Of a stretch of DNA of 64,000 bases, positions 26,275 to 35,827 are shown in pieces. Source of the stretch: Chloroherpeton thalassium ATCC 35110 (GTDB taxonomy: Bacteria; Bacteroidota; Chlorobiia; Chlorobiales; Chloroherpetonaceae). The stretch is taken from assembly GCF_000020525.1 (NCBI RefSeq), contig NC_011026.1:2028001-2092000 (forward strand). The letters are read 5' to 3'. Numbering within the stretch: position 1 is the stretch's first letter; each line of letters starts with the position of its first letter. Made by a program: the position numbers and the translations under genes. Below the pieces are notes generated by a model. The model was not told the DNA's origin, ran no database searches, and worked only from the letters and a program-made list of their open reading frames with translations.

Positions 26275-28110
26275 TTAGTAACAAACTCGATTTCTGCCAG
26301 TGGCTTTGGCCTCGTAGAGTTTCTCATCGGCGAGCGAAAGCATTTTTTCGTGGCTGGGAACATCGATATTGGCCGTTACGCCAATGCTAACCGTGACTGT
26401 CAGGCCTTTTTCCACCGAATTCCAATCGTAGTTGGCTACCGCTTTTCGAATTTTTTCAGATGCTGAAACGGCTTTATCAAGCGGCGTTTCGGGAAAGAAA
26501 AATACAAATTCCTCGCCGCCATAGCGTGCAACGGTATCGATGATTCGGCAATTTTGAATGAAAATCTTCGCGATAATCTTCAGCACCTCATCGCCGACTT
26601 GATGCGAAAACGTATCATTGACATTCTTAAAATGATCGATGTCCGCCATTGCCACGCCGAGTGCGCTATTATAGCGCTTGGCGCGTTCAAATTCTTGTAA
26701 GAGCAAAAACGTCAGATAACGTCGGTTGTAAAGTCCCGTCAGCGGGTCTTCGCGAGTTTGCTTTTCAAGAGCGATGGTTTGAACGCGAAGCTGTTCCAAA
26801 AGCTGCGATTTTTGTTCGTTTGCCTCGCGAAGCGTGCGATTCAAGCTGCGAAGGCGTTCATACGCGGCGGCCAGTTCCTCATTTTTGAGCCGGTAAATTT
26901 CCTTTTCCTTCAGATTTTGCTCCGACTCATAGCGCACTTTCAGCACGCGCGTTTTCTTTTTCATCTCGTTGCTGAAATAGGCCTCGCGCATTTCGTTAAA
27001 CGCTTTGTAGTGCTTGTAGGCGCTGGAAATATCGCCCAAAAGCTCATAGGCGTCGGAAAGCAATTCGTGGGTGCGATAGCAAAGTTCCTGAAATCCGCCC
27101 TCTTCAGTAAGCGAAAGCGCCTCGCTTAAATAGGTGAGCGCTTCCGAAATATTGCCGCCATCGTAAGCCAATTTGCCAAGTCCGAGCAAGGCTTCGATTT
27201 TGCCTTCCGTATCGTCGATCTCTGAAGTGAGTAGCAGGCTTTTGATAAAAAACTCGTGTGCTTTTTTATTTTCCGATTGGCTTAAATGCACATTGCCAAT
27301 GTTGGCCAAAAGCAGGCCTTTGCCCCAGCGATCTTCCAGCTCGCGGCTGATTTCAAGGCTGTCGTGGTAATACGCCAGCGCTTTGTCGTAGTCCTTATTT
27401 TGATGAAAGAGGCTGCCAAGATTGTTCAAACAGGAAGCTTCAATCCAGCGATCTTTGATGTTGTTGGTCAGCGTCAAGCATTTGTGATAATAGTCCAGCG
27501 CGTCTTCATATTCTTCAAGCCGTTGATAAATATTTCCAATGTTATTATAGCAGCCAGCCATGCCGCGCGCGTCCTTGGCTTCTTGCATCAGCTGCAAGCT
27601 ATTCATGTAATTTTGGAGCGCGTTTGGGTAATCGCCTGTTTCGAGATAGATATTTCCCAGATTGTTCAGCGAACTGGCTTTGTCGGAAGAAACACCCAGC
27701 TCGTCGCGAAGCTTCAAGCTTTGGGTGTGATTTTCGAGTGCGGCGTCGTAATCGCCAATTCGTTGATAAATATTGCCAAGCGTGTTAAACGCGCGCGCTT
27801 GGCCGGAAAGATCATTGAGAGTTTTGAACAGCGCTAAACTTTTTTCAGCAAACCCAATGCCGTCTTCGTACTCTGAAAGCCAAAAATAGCACTCGGCGAG
27901 CGTGGCATACGATTCCGCAATCCCTTTCGAAAAATCATGTTGTTCGGAAAGGCGAAGCGCCTTTTCCGCGAGTTCCTGCGATGTTTTGGGATGCGTGTTT
28001 CGTTTCTGCCAAGCGTCGGCCAGCAAGCTGATAATCTCCTGTTGAAATGGCGCTGATACGGATTCTAATGAAGAATTTGTGCCGGTGTGTTGTGTTCCTG
28101 TTGTCCTCAT
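26275..28110 (-). CDS. TPR-repeat diguanylate cyclase (GGDEF domain)
   Basis: 611 residues. Residues about 30-370 are eight or more TPR units (for example SSLNNLGNIYLETGDYPNAL). A charged coiled coil follows (about 385-445), then a GGDEF domain. The active-site motif is GGEEF near residue 528, a functional variant. An inhibitory I-site RxxD (RIID) sits exactly five residues before it, so product inhibition by c-di-GMP is expected. No signal peptide or membrane helix is seen, so it is cytoplasmic, and TPRs probably carry the signal by protein contact. No EAL or HD-GYP partner is in the window. Confidence 0.93.
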   Translation of the reverse strand: MRTTGTQHTGTNSSLESVSAPFQQEIISLLADAWQKRNTHPKTSQELAEKALRLSEQHDFSKGIAESYATLAECYFWLSEYEDGIGFAEKSLALFKTLNDLSGQARAFNTLGNIYQRIGDYDAALENHTQSLKLRDELGVSSDKASSLNNLGNIYLETGDYPNALQNYMNSLQLMQEAKDARGMAGCYNNIGNIYQRLEEYEDALDYYHKCLTLTNNIKDRWIEASCLNNLGSLFHQNKDYDKALAYYHDSLEISRELEDRWGKGLLLANIGNVHLSQSENKKAHEFFIKSLLLTSEIDDTEGKIEALLGLGKLAYDGGNISEALTYLSEALSLTEEGGFQELCYRTHELLSDAYELLGDISSAYKHYKAFNEMREAYFSNEMKKKTRVLKVRYESEQNLKEKEIYRLKNEELAAAYERLRSLNRTLREANEQKSQLLEQLRVQTIALEKQTREDPLTGLYNRRYLTFLLLQEFERAKRYNSALGVAMADIDHFKNVNDTFSHQVGDEVLKIIAKIFIQNCRIIDTVARYGGEEFVFFFPETPLDKAVSASEKIRKAVANYDWNSVEKGLTVTVSIGVTANIDVPSHEKMLSLADEKLYEAKATGRNRVCY

Positions 28111-28302
28111 TGGCTTTTCGTATGAAGTTCGTCTATAACAAAATTGGGAAAAAAGACTCTCTTCACTTAGGCCAACTACGGTGCAAGGTTAGTCTAAAGG
28201 TATTCGGAAAAATTCTGAGAGGAGAAGCGCTTGGGCACTTCCCCTTTTGGTGATAAGAGTCTATTTCAAAGTAGAACATCATGGCCTTGCAAAACGTGCT
28301 TT

Positions 28303-30405
28303 CTACTTCACGGGTTTTCCAACAATCGAATCGCCTTCAGGTGAAAGTGCCTGCAGGCAACCGGCGGCATCTTCAACCGCCAAAACCATGCCTTGCGATT
28401 CCATGCCGCGCATTTTTCGCGGCGCCAAGTTCGCCACCATGACCACATTTTTTCCGAGCAAGGCTTCCGGCGTGTAATATTTTGCTAATCCGGCAAGCAC
28501 CTGACGGGTTTCCGTGCCGAGCTGCACCTTCAAGCGCAAAAGCTTATCGGTTTTTGGCACACGCTCGCATTCAAGGACTTTGGCCACGCGCAGGTCAATT
28601 TTTTCGAATTCATCAAATGTAATGGTCGGCTTTATGGGTTCAAAATTTTCCGTCGCTTTTTCGGCTTCTTTTTGTTCCAGTGCGGCAAGCATCGCTGCGA
28701 TTTTGTCGAGTTCCGGCTGAATGTCCGCGTCCTCGATTTTGCGGAACAAAATTTCCGATTTGCCAGAAAGCTTATGTCCCTTCGCAAGCTGCGGCGCTTT
28801 TACCTTTTCAAAGAGATTTTCCCCGACTTTGGCTTGCGCGGCTTCGGAAACGCCGAGCATGTCAAAAATCTTTGCGGAAGTTTCGGGCAAAATCGGCGCG
28901 AACACGGTGGCGAGCGTTTCGCACAAATTCAGCGCCATCGCCATGATTTTCGCCGCTTTTTCCGGCTCGGTTTTAATCACCTTCCAAGGCTCGCTTTCCG
29001 TTAGGTAGCGGTTCGCAAACCTTGCAAAATCCATTGCGGTAAAACACGCCTCGCGGATGTGGAAGTTTTCGAGCGCCTCTTCATATTTCTTAAATCCGCC
29101 GTGCCAGCCCTCGCCGAGCGCGTTCCAATCCTCAATTGTGCATTCGGCTGGGACTTCGCCTTGAAATTTTGAATTCGTAAAATCAACGGCTCGTTTCACG
29201 AAGTTGCCGAGCGTGTCGGCCAGTTCGCCGTTCGTGCGATTTTGAAAATCCTTCCAGCTAAAATCCGTGTCGCGGCTTTCGGGATAATTGATGGCAAGGC
29301 TATAACGCAAGGTGTCCGCCGGAAATTTTTCCAAAAACTCGTGCAAATAAACGGCGTAGTTGCGCGACTTGGAAAATTTCTTGCCCTCAAAATTCATGAA
29401 TTCCGAAGCGGGAACATTATCCACCAAAACGTATTGCGCGTCGGCGTTCTCGTTTTTGGCCATCAAAATCGCGGGGAACATGAGCGCGTGAAAAACCACA
29501 TTGTCCTTGCCGATAAAATGAATCAGGCGGGTTTCCGGCGACTGCCAATAAGTTTTCCACAAATCGGGCTGACCTTGCTTTGCCGCCCATTCTTTCGTGG
29601 AAGAAATGTAGCCCAGAACGGCGTCAAACCAGACATAAAGCACCTTGTCTTTGGCCTCTTCGCCTTCAAGCGGGACTTTGACGCCCCATGGCAAATCGCG
29701 CGTGATGGCGCGGTCGCCCAAGCCCTGACGCAGCCATGTGCGCGAATAATTAATCACATTTTGGCGCCAAGTTTTCGCATGGCCTTCGATAAAATCCTCC
29801 AGCTTTTTTTGAAAACGGCCTAACGGGAAATACCAATGTAAGGTCTCTTTCAAAATCGGTGTTTTGCCGGTGAGCTTGCTTTTTGGGTTGATGAGTTCGT
29901 TGGCGCTTAAATACGTGCCACATTTTTCGCATTGGTCGCCGTTGGCATCGGGGTTGCCGCAAACGGGACAAGTGCCGGTCACATATCTATCGGAAAGGAA
30001 GTGGCGGGATTCTTCGTCGTAAAATTGCTTTTCAACCTTTTTTGTGAAAATGCCTTTTTTTTCAATGTCAAGGAAAAATTCCTGCGCGGTTTCGTGATGC
30101 ACGGGCGAAGAAGTTCTGCCGTAATGGTCAAACGAAATGCCGCATTTTGCAAACGCCTCCGAATTTCGGTTATGATACCTATCGACCACAACTTGCGGTG
30201 AAACGCCTTCTTTATCCGCCGTTAGGGTAATCGGTACGCCGTGCTCGTCCGAACCGCCGATGTGAATCACATCCTCGCCCTTGAGCCGCTTGAAGCGCAC
30301 ATAAATATCCGCTGGAAGATACACACCCGCCAAATGCCCGAGATGCACGGGTCCGTTGGCATAAGGCAACGCGGTGGTCACTAAAGTTCGTTTGTACTGA
30401 GACAT
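28303..30405 (-). CDS. metG: Methionyl-tRNA synthetase
   Basis: 700 residues from ATG 30405, preferred over an upstream start at 30447 because the class I core begins at once with TALPYANGPVHLGHLAG. The HIGH motif is HLGH, the zinc knuckle is CPVCGNPDANGDQCEKCG near residue 145, and the KMSKS loop is KFSKSR near 340. A C-terminal EMAP/Trbp111-type tRNA-binding domain starts about 590 (FEKIDLRVAKVLECERVPKT). It charges tRNA-Met for initiation and elongation. It stands alone between the GGDEF gene and the cas operon. The long form with appended tRNA-binding domain is usual in Bacteroidota/Chlorobiota. Confidence 0.97.
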   Translation of the reverse strand: MSQYKRTLVTTALPYANGPVHLGHLAGVYLPADIYVRFKRLKGEDVIHIGGSDEHGVPITLTADKEGVSPQVVVDRYHNRNSEAFAKCGISFDHYGRTSSPVHHETAQEFFLDIEKKGIFTKKVEKQFYDEESRHFLSDRYVTGTCPVCGNPDANGDQCEKCGTYLSANELINPKSKLTGKTPILKETLHWYFPLGRFQKKLEDFIEGHAKTWRQNVINYSRTWLRQGLGDRAITRDLPWGVKVPLEGEEAKDKVLYVWFDAVLGYISSTKEWAAKQGQPDLWKTYWQSPETRLIHFIGKDNVVFHALMFPAILMAKNENADAQYVLVDNVPASEFMNFEGKKFSKSRNYAVYLHEFLEKFPADTLRYSLAINYPESRDTDFSWKDFQNRTNGELADTLGNFVKRAVDFTNSKFQGEVPAECTIEDWNALGEGWHGGFKKYEEALENFHIREACFTAMDFARFANRYLTESEPWKVIKTEPEKAAKIMAMALNLCETLATVFAPILPETSAKIFDMLGVSEAAQAKVGENLFEKVKAPQLAKGHKLSGKSEILFRKIEDADIQPELDKIAAMLAALEQKEAEKATENFEPIKPTITFDEFEKIDLRVAKVLECERVPKTDKLLRLKVQLGTETRQVLAGLAKYYTPEALLGKNVVMVANLAPRKMRGMESQGMVLAVEDAAGCLQALSPEGDSIVGKPVK

Positions 30406-30554
30406 GGTATTCGATTTTCTGATTGAATGAATTGAGGGAATATACAAAAACGAACCGTCGCCCGTTCACGCGTATTCATTCAAAGCGGCAGGGGATTTTT
30501 TGAAGAAGCCCGTTCGAAGTTTTTCGAGCGGGCTGTTTGTTTAGCCGATACTTT

Positions 30555-31625
30555 TTATGAAATTCCTTCCAGTTGATTTTCGTAATCAAATTGCGTCATT
30601 TTTTCAATTAATGCTTGTTCCGCATTTTCAAGTGCATCAACAGATTCCTTTTTTGTTCTGATATAGCCACTCGCCGCTAAGGTGACATACGTCTCAACGC
30701 CTGCCATTTCCTCTTCTATGATGGGTTCGGCCTTGTTTTCTTCATCTTCTTTAAGCTTTGCTCTGATGCTGCCGGCAATTTTATTCGCATTTTCCGAGAT
30801 AGACACGGCCAAAGTTTCCATCAAACTAAATGTGCGAGCTTGGTTTGAGGTAATTGTCCAATTAATAATTGCGTTGGCAAGACCTTTTGTCAAGCGTTCG
30901 CGCACATCCTTCGGGGCAAGCAAACACGCGCCGAAAACGGTTTCGGTTTCCGTCCATCCGGCTTCGCGCAGCCGAGTTTCGGTTTCTTCCGTAATTTCCG
31001 GCTCCAATTTGCTGAGCGACACGCAAAATAGCCTGCGCAAATCAATCGCGATGTCTTGAACAAAAAGCCCGGTTGCTCTTTTGTTATCAGGAATCCATTT
31101 TCTGCCTAAGCTTATATTTTTGCCAACTAAAAGTTCTGTAATTTGCTCTTCAGATAACTCTTGCCCTTTTTCATTTCTTACAATCACTTTAGTGTCAGGT
31201 CTATCGCTTCTGTCAAAAGTGACATTTTCTGAATCAATGCCTGAGAGTAATGGATGTAATCCTCGCATTGCAGAGATAGAAAGTGGGCTTCTTCTTTTTA
31301 AAGTCTTATCCTTTCCTCCCTTAGCCGCTTTCATCCAGCCGCCTAATAGCTGGTCTGCGTAGTTCGGGTCGCAAGTTGCATATACTTCGCCTTGGCTAAC
31401 TACTCCTTTTTTATCCACATCAGATAAAAATGTGGTCGGTGAAGGCACTTGATTTAACGCTTTTGAGAGCGCATCAAGAATTGAGCGTTTCACTTGTTGA
31501 CCGCTGGAAAATGGAATCCGGCGATTAAATTGAGGGTCGTAATAAGATTTTTGCCCGTCGGCAACGCAAAATACGGTATGCTCCGCTCTTTTGAGCGTTC
31601 TGACATAAATGGTGCTCATGGTCAT
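30555..31625 (-). CDS. cas7: CRISPR-associated Cas7-family backbone protein (Csp1-like)
   Basis: 356 residues, last gene of the cas operon and 11 bp after cas8. The N-terminus (IYVRTLKRAEHTVFC) followed by RRIPFSSGQQVKRSILDAL fits the Cas7 RRM-like core and its crRNA-contact segment. Cas7 subunits polymerise along crRNA in the Cascade complex. The sequence does not look like Csh2 (I-B) or Cse4 (I-E). From memory it best resembles the Porphyromonas gingivalis (PGING) subtype protein Csp1, a point for an HMM test. Two in-frame ATGs at 31625 and 31619 are both possible starts. Confidence 0.8.
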   Translation of the reverse strand: MTMSTIYVRTLKRAEHTVFCVADGQKSYYDPQFNRRIPFSSGQQVKRSILDALSKALNQVPSPTTFLSDVDKKGVVSQGEVYATCDPNYADQLLGGWMKAAKGGKDKTLKRRSPLSISAMRGLHPLLSGIDSENVTFDRSDRPDTKVIVRNEKGQELSEEQITELLVGKNISLGRKWIPDNKRATGLFVQDIAIDLRRLFCVSLSKLEPEITEETETRLREAGWTETETVFGACLLAPKDVRERLTKGLANAIINWTITSNQARTFSLMETLAVSISENANKIAGSIRAKLKEDEENKAEPIIEEEMAGVETYVTLAASGYIRTKKESVDALENAEQALIEKMTQFDYENQLEGIS

Positions 31626-31636
31626 ATTTTTAGGGT

Positions 31637-33037
31637 TTATGAATTTCGTTTGCGCTCTGCATAAGCGTAATCAAATTTGAGTAGCACGGCAAAGTAGCCG
31701 AAATCCTCCGCAGACATCAGATGAACTTTATCTCGCAGGCTTTTGAACATTTCAAGCTTGCTTTCATCAACATCTTTAATCAATGTTGTAAGCGCGTCTA
31801 AAAAGGGCTTCTTGCTTTTGGCGGCTAAAAGTTCGGACTGAATCAGATTTTTTCTATCCGTCTTTGTTGAGCCTTCTCTATACTCGTGAAGCGCTTCGGC
31901 AACTTCAGCGGTATATTGCAGAGATTCTTCTTTGTTTTTTGTTATCATTGCCAATAACCATGTTTTGTAGGTTCTGAAAGTAATGAGGTTTTCATAATCT
32001 TTTTGTTCGGCCTTTTGTTGCCGAACTGTATAATCTTCTTCCGATTCTCCTTTTTGCTGGGCGATTTTAGGTTTGATTAATTTGAGGTTAGAATCCTTTC
32101 CGTAATATTTTCTTAAATCTTTCGGTTCTAAAGCTTGCAACCCGATAGACCCCAATTCGCAAGCACGTTTTATATGAAGGCCGAAAAGTGACTCATACTT
32201 TTGTCTATCATCTAACGCAGCTTGCTCTCCGAATAATATTTTATAGTAATCCGTTATTTTTTTTGCTTGAGAGAAATAAAACGGATAAAAGCCGAGTGTT
32301 TTATTTGTTTGACCTAAACTATAAACGTATCCGCTAAAGGTTTGTGTGGGAAATTCTCTTGAAATATTAAAAAACAGCTCATTCCATTGTATTGTATTGA
32401 CTTCAATAACTTTATCATTTACGGAAAAAACATCTTGCGCATGAAGTCTGGCAAAATCAAAATCGTCTCGAAATCGTTTGCCGTATGCAAAATTTAGCCA
32501 TTGGCCGTTCCATGTGTTGATTTGATTTCCACGTAGTTCAGAAAGTGAAGGGTCGTTTAAATATTTCCTATAAATTTTCCAGCCCTCGTAGAGCTTGATC
32601 AATATTTCCGGTTCGTTAAAGAATATAGAATAACCACCAGCCACGCCAATGCCTAAACCTCCACCAATCCAGGAGAGATAAAGGTCGTCACTTTCAATTT
32701 GTAACTCAATATCGGTGACAAGACCGGAGGTTGTGGCGAATTCCTTTTCTTCAGCGGCAGGAAATCCAATAGCGATACTGGCATCCCTTTCTCCGGCGGA
32801 AATTTTTTTGTGTAGATTTTCTAATTTTTCCGTTCGCTCATCCGGTTGTAATGAATGGGCTTTTTGACCGGATTTCATTTGTACAAACGGTGAGTTTGTA
32901 ACCCACTGCATGTATTTTGGATGATTAAAAAAGTATTCGAAATAAACATTGTCAAAAAATTCTTTTGGCGAAAGATTTTCTCCAAATCTTTCATTGTAAG
33001 TATTTAAAAACGTCCGACCGATGGTTGTTGCTATCAT
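31637..33037 (-). CDS. cas8: CRISPR-associated Cas8-type large subunit (Csp2-like)
   Basis: 466 residues with no motif that can be named from sequence alone. It is assigned by position between cas3 and cas7, by size, and by the mixture of an N-terminal alpha/beta part with a helical, lysine-rich C-terminus (about 330-466). Large subunits of type I effectors recognise the PAM and recruit Cas3. No cysteine zinc-ribbon, as in some Cas8 proteins, is visible. The cas3 stop lies 6 bp upstream. From memory the best candidate family is Cas8c/Csp2 of the PGING subtype. Its local composition is more AT-rich than metG. Confidence 0.72.
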   Translation of the reverse strand: MIATTIGRTFLNTYNERFGENLSPKEFFDNVYFEYFFNHPKYMQWVTNSPFVQMKSGQKAHSLQPDERTEKLENLHKKISAGERDASIAIGFPAAEEKEFATTSGLVTDIELQIESDDLYLSWIGGGLGIGVAGGYSIFFNEPEILIKLYEGWKIYRKYLNDPSLSELRGNQINTWNGQWLNFAYGKRFRDDFDFARLHAQDVFSVNDKVIEVNTIQWNELFFNISREFPTQTFSGYVYSLGQTNKTLGFYPFYFSQAKKITDYYKILFGEQAALDDRQKYESLFGLHIKRACELGSIGLQALEPKDLRKYYGKDSNLKLIKPKIAQQKGESEEDYTVRQQKAEQKDYENLITFRTYKTWLLAMITKNKEESLQYTAEVAEALHEYREGSTKTDRKNLIQSELLAAKSKKPFLDALTTLIKDVDESKLEMFKSLRDKVHLMSAEDFGYFAVLLKFDYAYAERKRNS

Positions 33038-33043
33038 AATATT

Positions 33044-35215
33044 TTATAAAAATGAGTATTCAACATTATAGTTTTCCGGTTTAGCTAAGTATTCAATAAG
33101 ACCTAAATCTTTGTTATATGCTTTATCGGGAATAATAAAAGGAGATGAGCCGTATTCATCTTTGAATTGTTGAAGGTCTTTCACGACATAATATCTTGTA
33201 TGAATTTCCATTTTATAACGCTCTTCATAATTTGCCAGCATATAAGTTTCCTTATCGGCCTCAAGAATACAGCTTACGCTATCGATGTCTAATAATTCAA
33301 GTAGCATTGCTTTACTATTATGTGTTAGTTTATCAATGCGCCATTTTCCTGTTTCTTTAAAGACAGAATGTTCTTCGATGGCTAAAAAATCAATCTCGGT
33401 AAAAACATGATCTATTTTTTCTTGTAATGATTTTTCTTCTAACACTTCGCCGTTTGGCAATACATCATAACTTCGATTGATTACTTCTAAGTCGTAGGGC
33501 TTTGCCTCTTTCTTGTTTTCGGGCGGAGGCAAAACATAAACGGGTTTATATGTGCCAATCGTCTCTTTCGTTCGTATGCGATTGACCCGGCCAAATCGTT
33601 GAATGAGCGCATCCAACGGGGCGGCGTCCGTCACCATCACATCAAAGCTAATATCCAAACTTACCTCAACGACCTGTGTGGAAACCACAATACAGGCCTT
33701 GTTAGACGTGTTAAAATTCCCGTTCGGATTTCCGTCGTCGTCAAGTCCGAGCAACAGGCGCTCTTTTTCGTCTCTATCGCCTTTGGTAAATCGGCTGTGA
33801 ATGAGGAGAATCGGTGTTTCGGGGAACATTTCCTGAAGCTTGGAATACTCATCTTGCGCCGCTTTGACCCGATTACAAACAACCAGCACTTTCTTTTGCT
33901 CATTTATTGCTTGCGTGATAATCTCTGCCGCGCTCTCTCGATTGTCAATTTTGTGAATGATATGACGATTGAATTGTTCCAGCTCATCGTCTTCCAACCG
34001 GATTTCCGATACGGTTTCTTTGCCGAGCAAATCAATGATGCGGTTGTAAAGCAGCGTCGGCATGGTCGCCGTCCCGATATGAATATTGCAACCAAGATGC
34101 TTCAGCACCTGAATGATTTTCAGCACAATTGCCCGAGTCACCTCCGTGTAGGTGTGAATTTCATCCAAAATGACATCGCAGCCTTTGATGTCCATAATCA
34201 TAGCCTCGTAGCCGTTCGTTCCGAACGCAATGGCCGCAATTTGATGAGGCGTGAGAACTTTTACGGCAGCGCCGACATGGCCTTGAATAATTTTTTCTTC
34301 TTTGGATTTGCCGTCCAAAGCAATTTTCGAGGCCGCATGTAGCAAGCGAATGTCCATATCGGGATTGTCCGTTGCAAGGTCTTTTTTCACCCGCTTATAC
34401 ATGGCGTTGATGGAGGCTTGAAACGGCAAGGTATAAAACACGCGCCCCTTGCATCTTCTGAACAAAAAGTCCGTTTTGCCTGCGCCGGTAGAGGCCACAA
34501 CCATCGTATGCTTTTTTTCGGAAGAAGCATTTTTTAACGAAAGCGGATAAAGTTCATGACGCCGCTGATAGAAATCAAGCTTCGGCTGTTTGAATAGCCG
34601 CACAAGGTAATCGTCCGTTTTTCCGGAAAGCGCGGATGCGAAGTGATCGGCAGCCATTAATAGACCGCGCCATTCCGAATAACCGCTTTCACGAACGGCG
34701 TCTTCGCAATACGCAACCACCGCATCATAGGATGCTTGGGCTTCCTCTATGCTGATGTCTCGAACCGTAATGCCGAAAGCTGAAAGAAGTTGAAGTGCAT
34801 CGGATTTCCATAGCTCCCAATTTTTGCTATGAAGTAAAAAAGTATTATCACGGTCTTCATTCAAATCCAGAATACCTTTTCTTTTGGCATCATTCTCAAT
34901 AGATTTATGGTGCGCAATAATCATTTCAATTAATGCGGGGTGAATTTCTTTGTCAAATAATGAAAGGAAAAAACAAGAAGCAATTTCATGGCGAAACGGG
35001 GTATCCGGTTTTTTATTTATGGTTAAACGTTCTTGAAAAATCGTACTTGTTTTTCCAATATCGTGAAGAATTGCGCCGAGCTTTGCGATTTGGGGATTCA
35101 TGTTTGAATAAATCGCAATCTTTTCCGCCACATTGCAGACAAGAAGTAAATGTTCATGCAACGTGGTTTCTTCAGGCTTTCCTTTTGCTTTAATATGAGG
35201 GCAAACCCATTCCAT
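33044..35215 (-). CDS. cas3: CRISPR-associated nuclease-helicase Cas3 (HD plus SF2 helicase)
   Basis: 723 residues. The N-terminal HD nuclease has ILHDIGKTSTIFQERL at about 49-64 and IIAHHKS near 113. SF2 helicase motifs follow: Walker A ASTGAGKTD near 240, DEIH in VILDEIHTYTEV near 350, and motif VI QRFGRVNR near 540. Cas3 is recruited by target-bound Cascade to unwind and degrade foreign DNA, so this is a type I interference system. HD and helicase are fused in the usual order. It starts 1 bp after the cas5 stop, indicating tight coupling. Confidence 0.95.
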   Translation of the reverse strand: MEWVCPHIKAKGKPEETTLHEHLLLVCNVAEKIAIYSNMNPQIAKLGAILHDIGKTSTIFQERLTINKKPDTPFRHEIASCFFLSLFDKEIHPALIEMIIAHHKSIENDAKRKGILDLNEDRDNTFLLHSKNWELWKSDALQLLSAFGITVRDISIEEAQASYDAVVAYCEDAVRESGYSEWRGLLMAADHFASALSGKTDDYLVRLFKQPKLDFYQRRHELYPLSLKNASSEKKHTMVVASTGAGKTDFLFRRCKGRVFYTLPFQASINAMYKRVKKDLATDNPDMDIRLLHAASKIALDGKSKEEKIIQGHVGAAVKVLTPHQIAAIAFGTNGYEAMIMDIKGCDVILDEIHTYTEVTRAIVLKIIQVLKHLGCNIHIGTATMPTLLYNRIIDLLGKETVSEIRLEDDELEQFNRHIIHKIDNRESAAEIITQAINEQKKVLVVCNRVKAAQDEYSKLQEMFPETPILLIHSRFTKGDRDEKERLLLGLDDDGNPNGNFNTSNKACIVVSTQVVEVSLDISFDVMVTDAAPLDALIQRFGRVNRIRTKETIGTYKPVYVLPPPENKKEAKPYDLEVINRSYDVLPNGEVLEEKSLQEKIDHVFTEIDFLAIEEHSVFKETGKWRIDKLTHNSKAMLLELLDIDSVSCILEADKETYMLANYEERYKMEIHTRYYVVKDLQQFKDEYGSSPFIIPDKAYNKDLGLIEYLAKPENYNVEYSFL

Positions 35216-35216
35216 G

Positions 35217-35813
35217 TTAATAATTATTTTTCACAGGTGTTCCGACAATTTTTATATAACCGAACATTTTTTCATTTTGCTTATATCTATTATATCCCAC
35301 AAGAAATGATTGCTCATTCTTTTCAAATACGAGTTCAAATCCTGAAAAAAGTTCTTCATCCGTATCAAATTCTTCTTTGCCGATTTCTAATATTTCATCA
35401 TCCGGGTAAAGAATATCTTCATTTCTTGAAAGGCAAATGTGTTGTGTTGCCGCAATCTCGGCATCATTTGAATTTTGAAAAGCAAGAAATAAAACAGGCT
35501 CGAGCATCACGCCGCGAATCAATATGGCATAAGGGCGTTCGTAAGATTTGTTTTTTCTCGTACCTTTCTCGTTCCAGCCTCGGGGCTGAATTTGTTCTTG
35601 TTGCTGCGAGATTTGCTTATAGCTGAGGCGATGTCGGGCAATCTTTTTGATTTCCCCGTCATCATTTTTGAGCAGTTCGGGAAAAAGCTTTCGCTCAATT
35701 CCTGCAACAATTGAAGGGGTTAGAAATTGCTGACTATATGTTTCGCTATCTCTAACGGCTGTCCAAGGTTTTATAAAACCGAACTGACCGAAATATTTTA
35801 CGATGTAATACAT
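35217..35813 (-). CDS. cas5: CRISPR-associated protein Cas5
   Basis: 198 residues from ATG 35813. Starting there removes 38 residues that overlap the end of cas6 and look unlike protein. The N-terminal YFGQFGFIKPWTAVRD followed by QQFLTPSIVAGIERKLFPEL matches the Cas5 pattern of a first beta strand and a thumb-type segment ending in the ...P-S-x-x-x-G-I turn. Cas5 caps the 5' handle of crRNA in Cascade. The gene sits between cas6 (14 bp upstream) and cas3 (1 bp downstream). A PGING-type Cas5 is my best guess at subtype. Confidence 0.75.
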   Translation of the reverse strand: MYYIVKYFGQFGFIKPWTAVRDSETYSQQFLTPSIVAGIERKLFPELLKNDDGEIKKIARHRLSYKQISQQQEQIQPRGWNEKGTRKNKSYERPYAILIRGVMLEPVLFLAFQNSNDAEIAATQHICLSRNEDILYPDDEILEIGKEEFDTDEELFSGFELVFEKNEQSFLVGYNRYKQNEKMFGYIKIVGTPVKNNY

Positions 35814-35827
35814 AATGAAAAAGTGGT

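Noticed and set aside
30507-30534. Inverted repeat between metG and cas7 as a terminator
   Set aside because: The stem AGCCCG(T)TCGAA is good, but on the minus strand, where the cas operon ends, it is not followed by a T-run. Left as a hairpin of unknown use.
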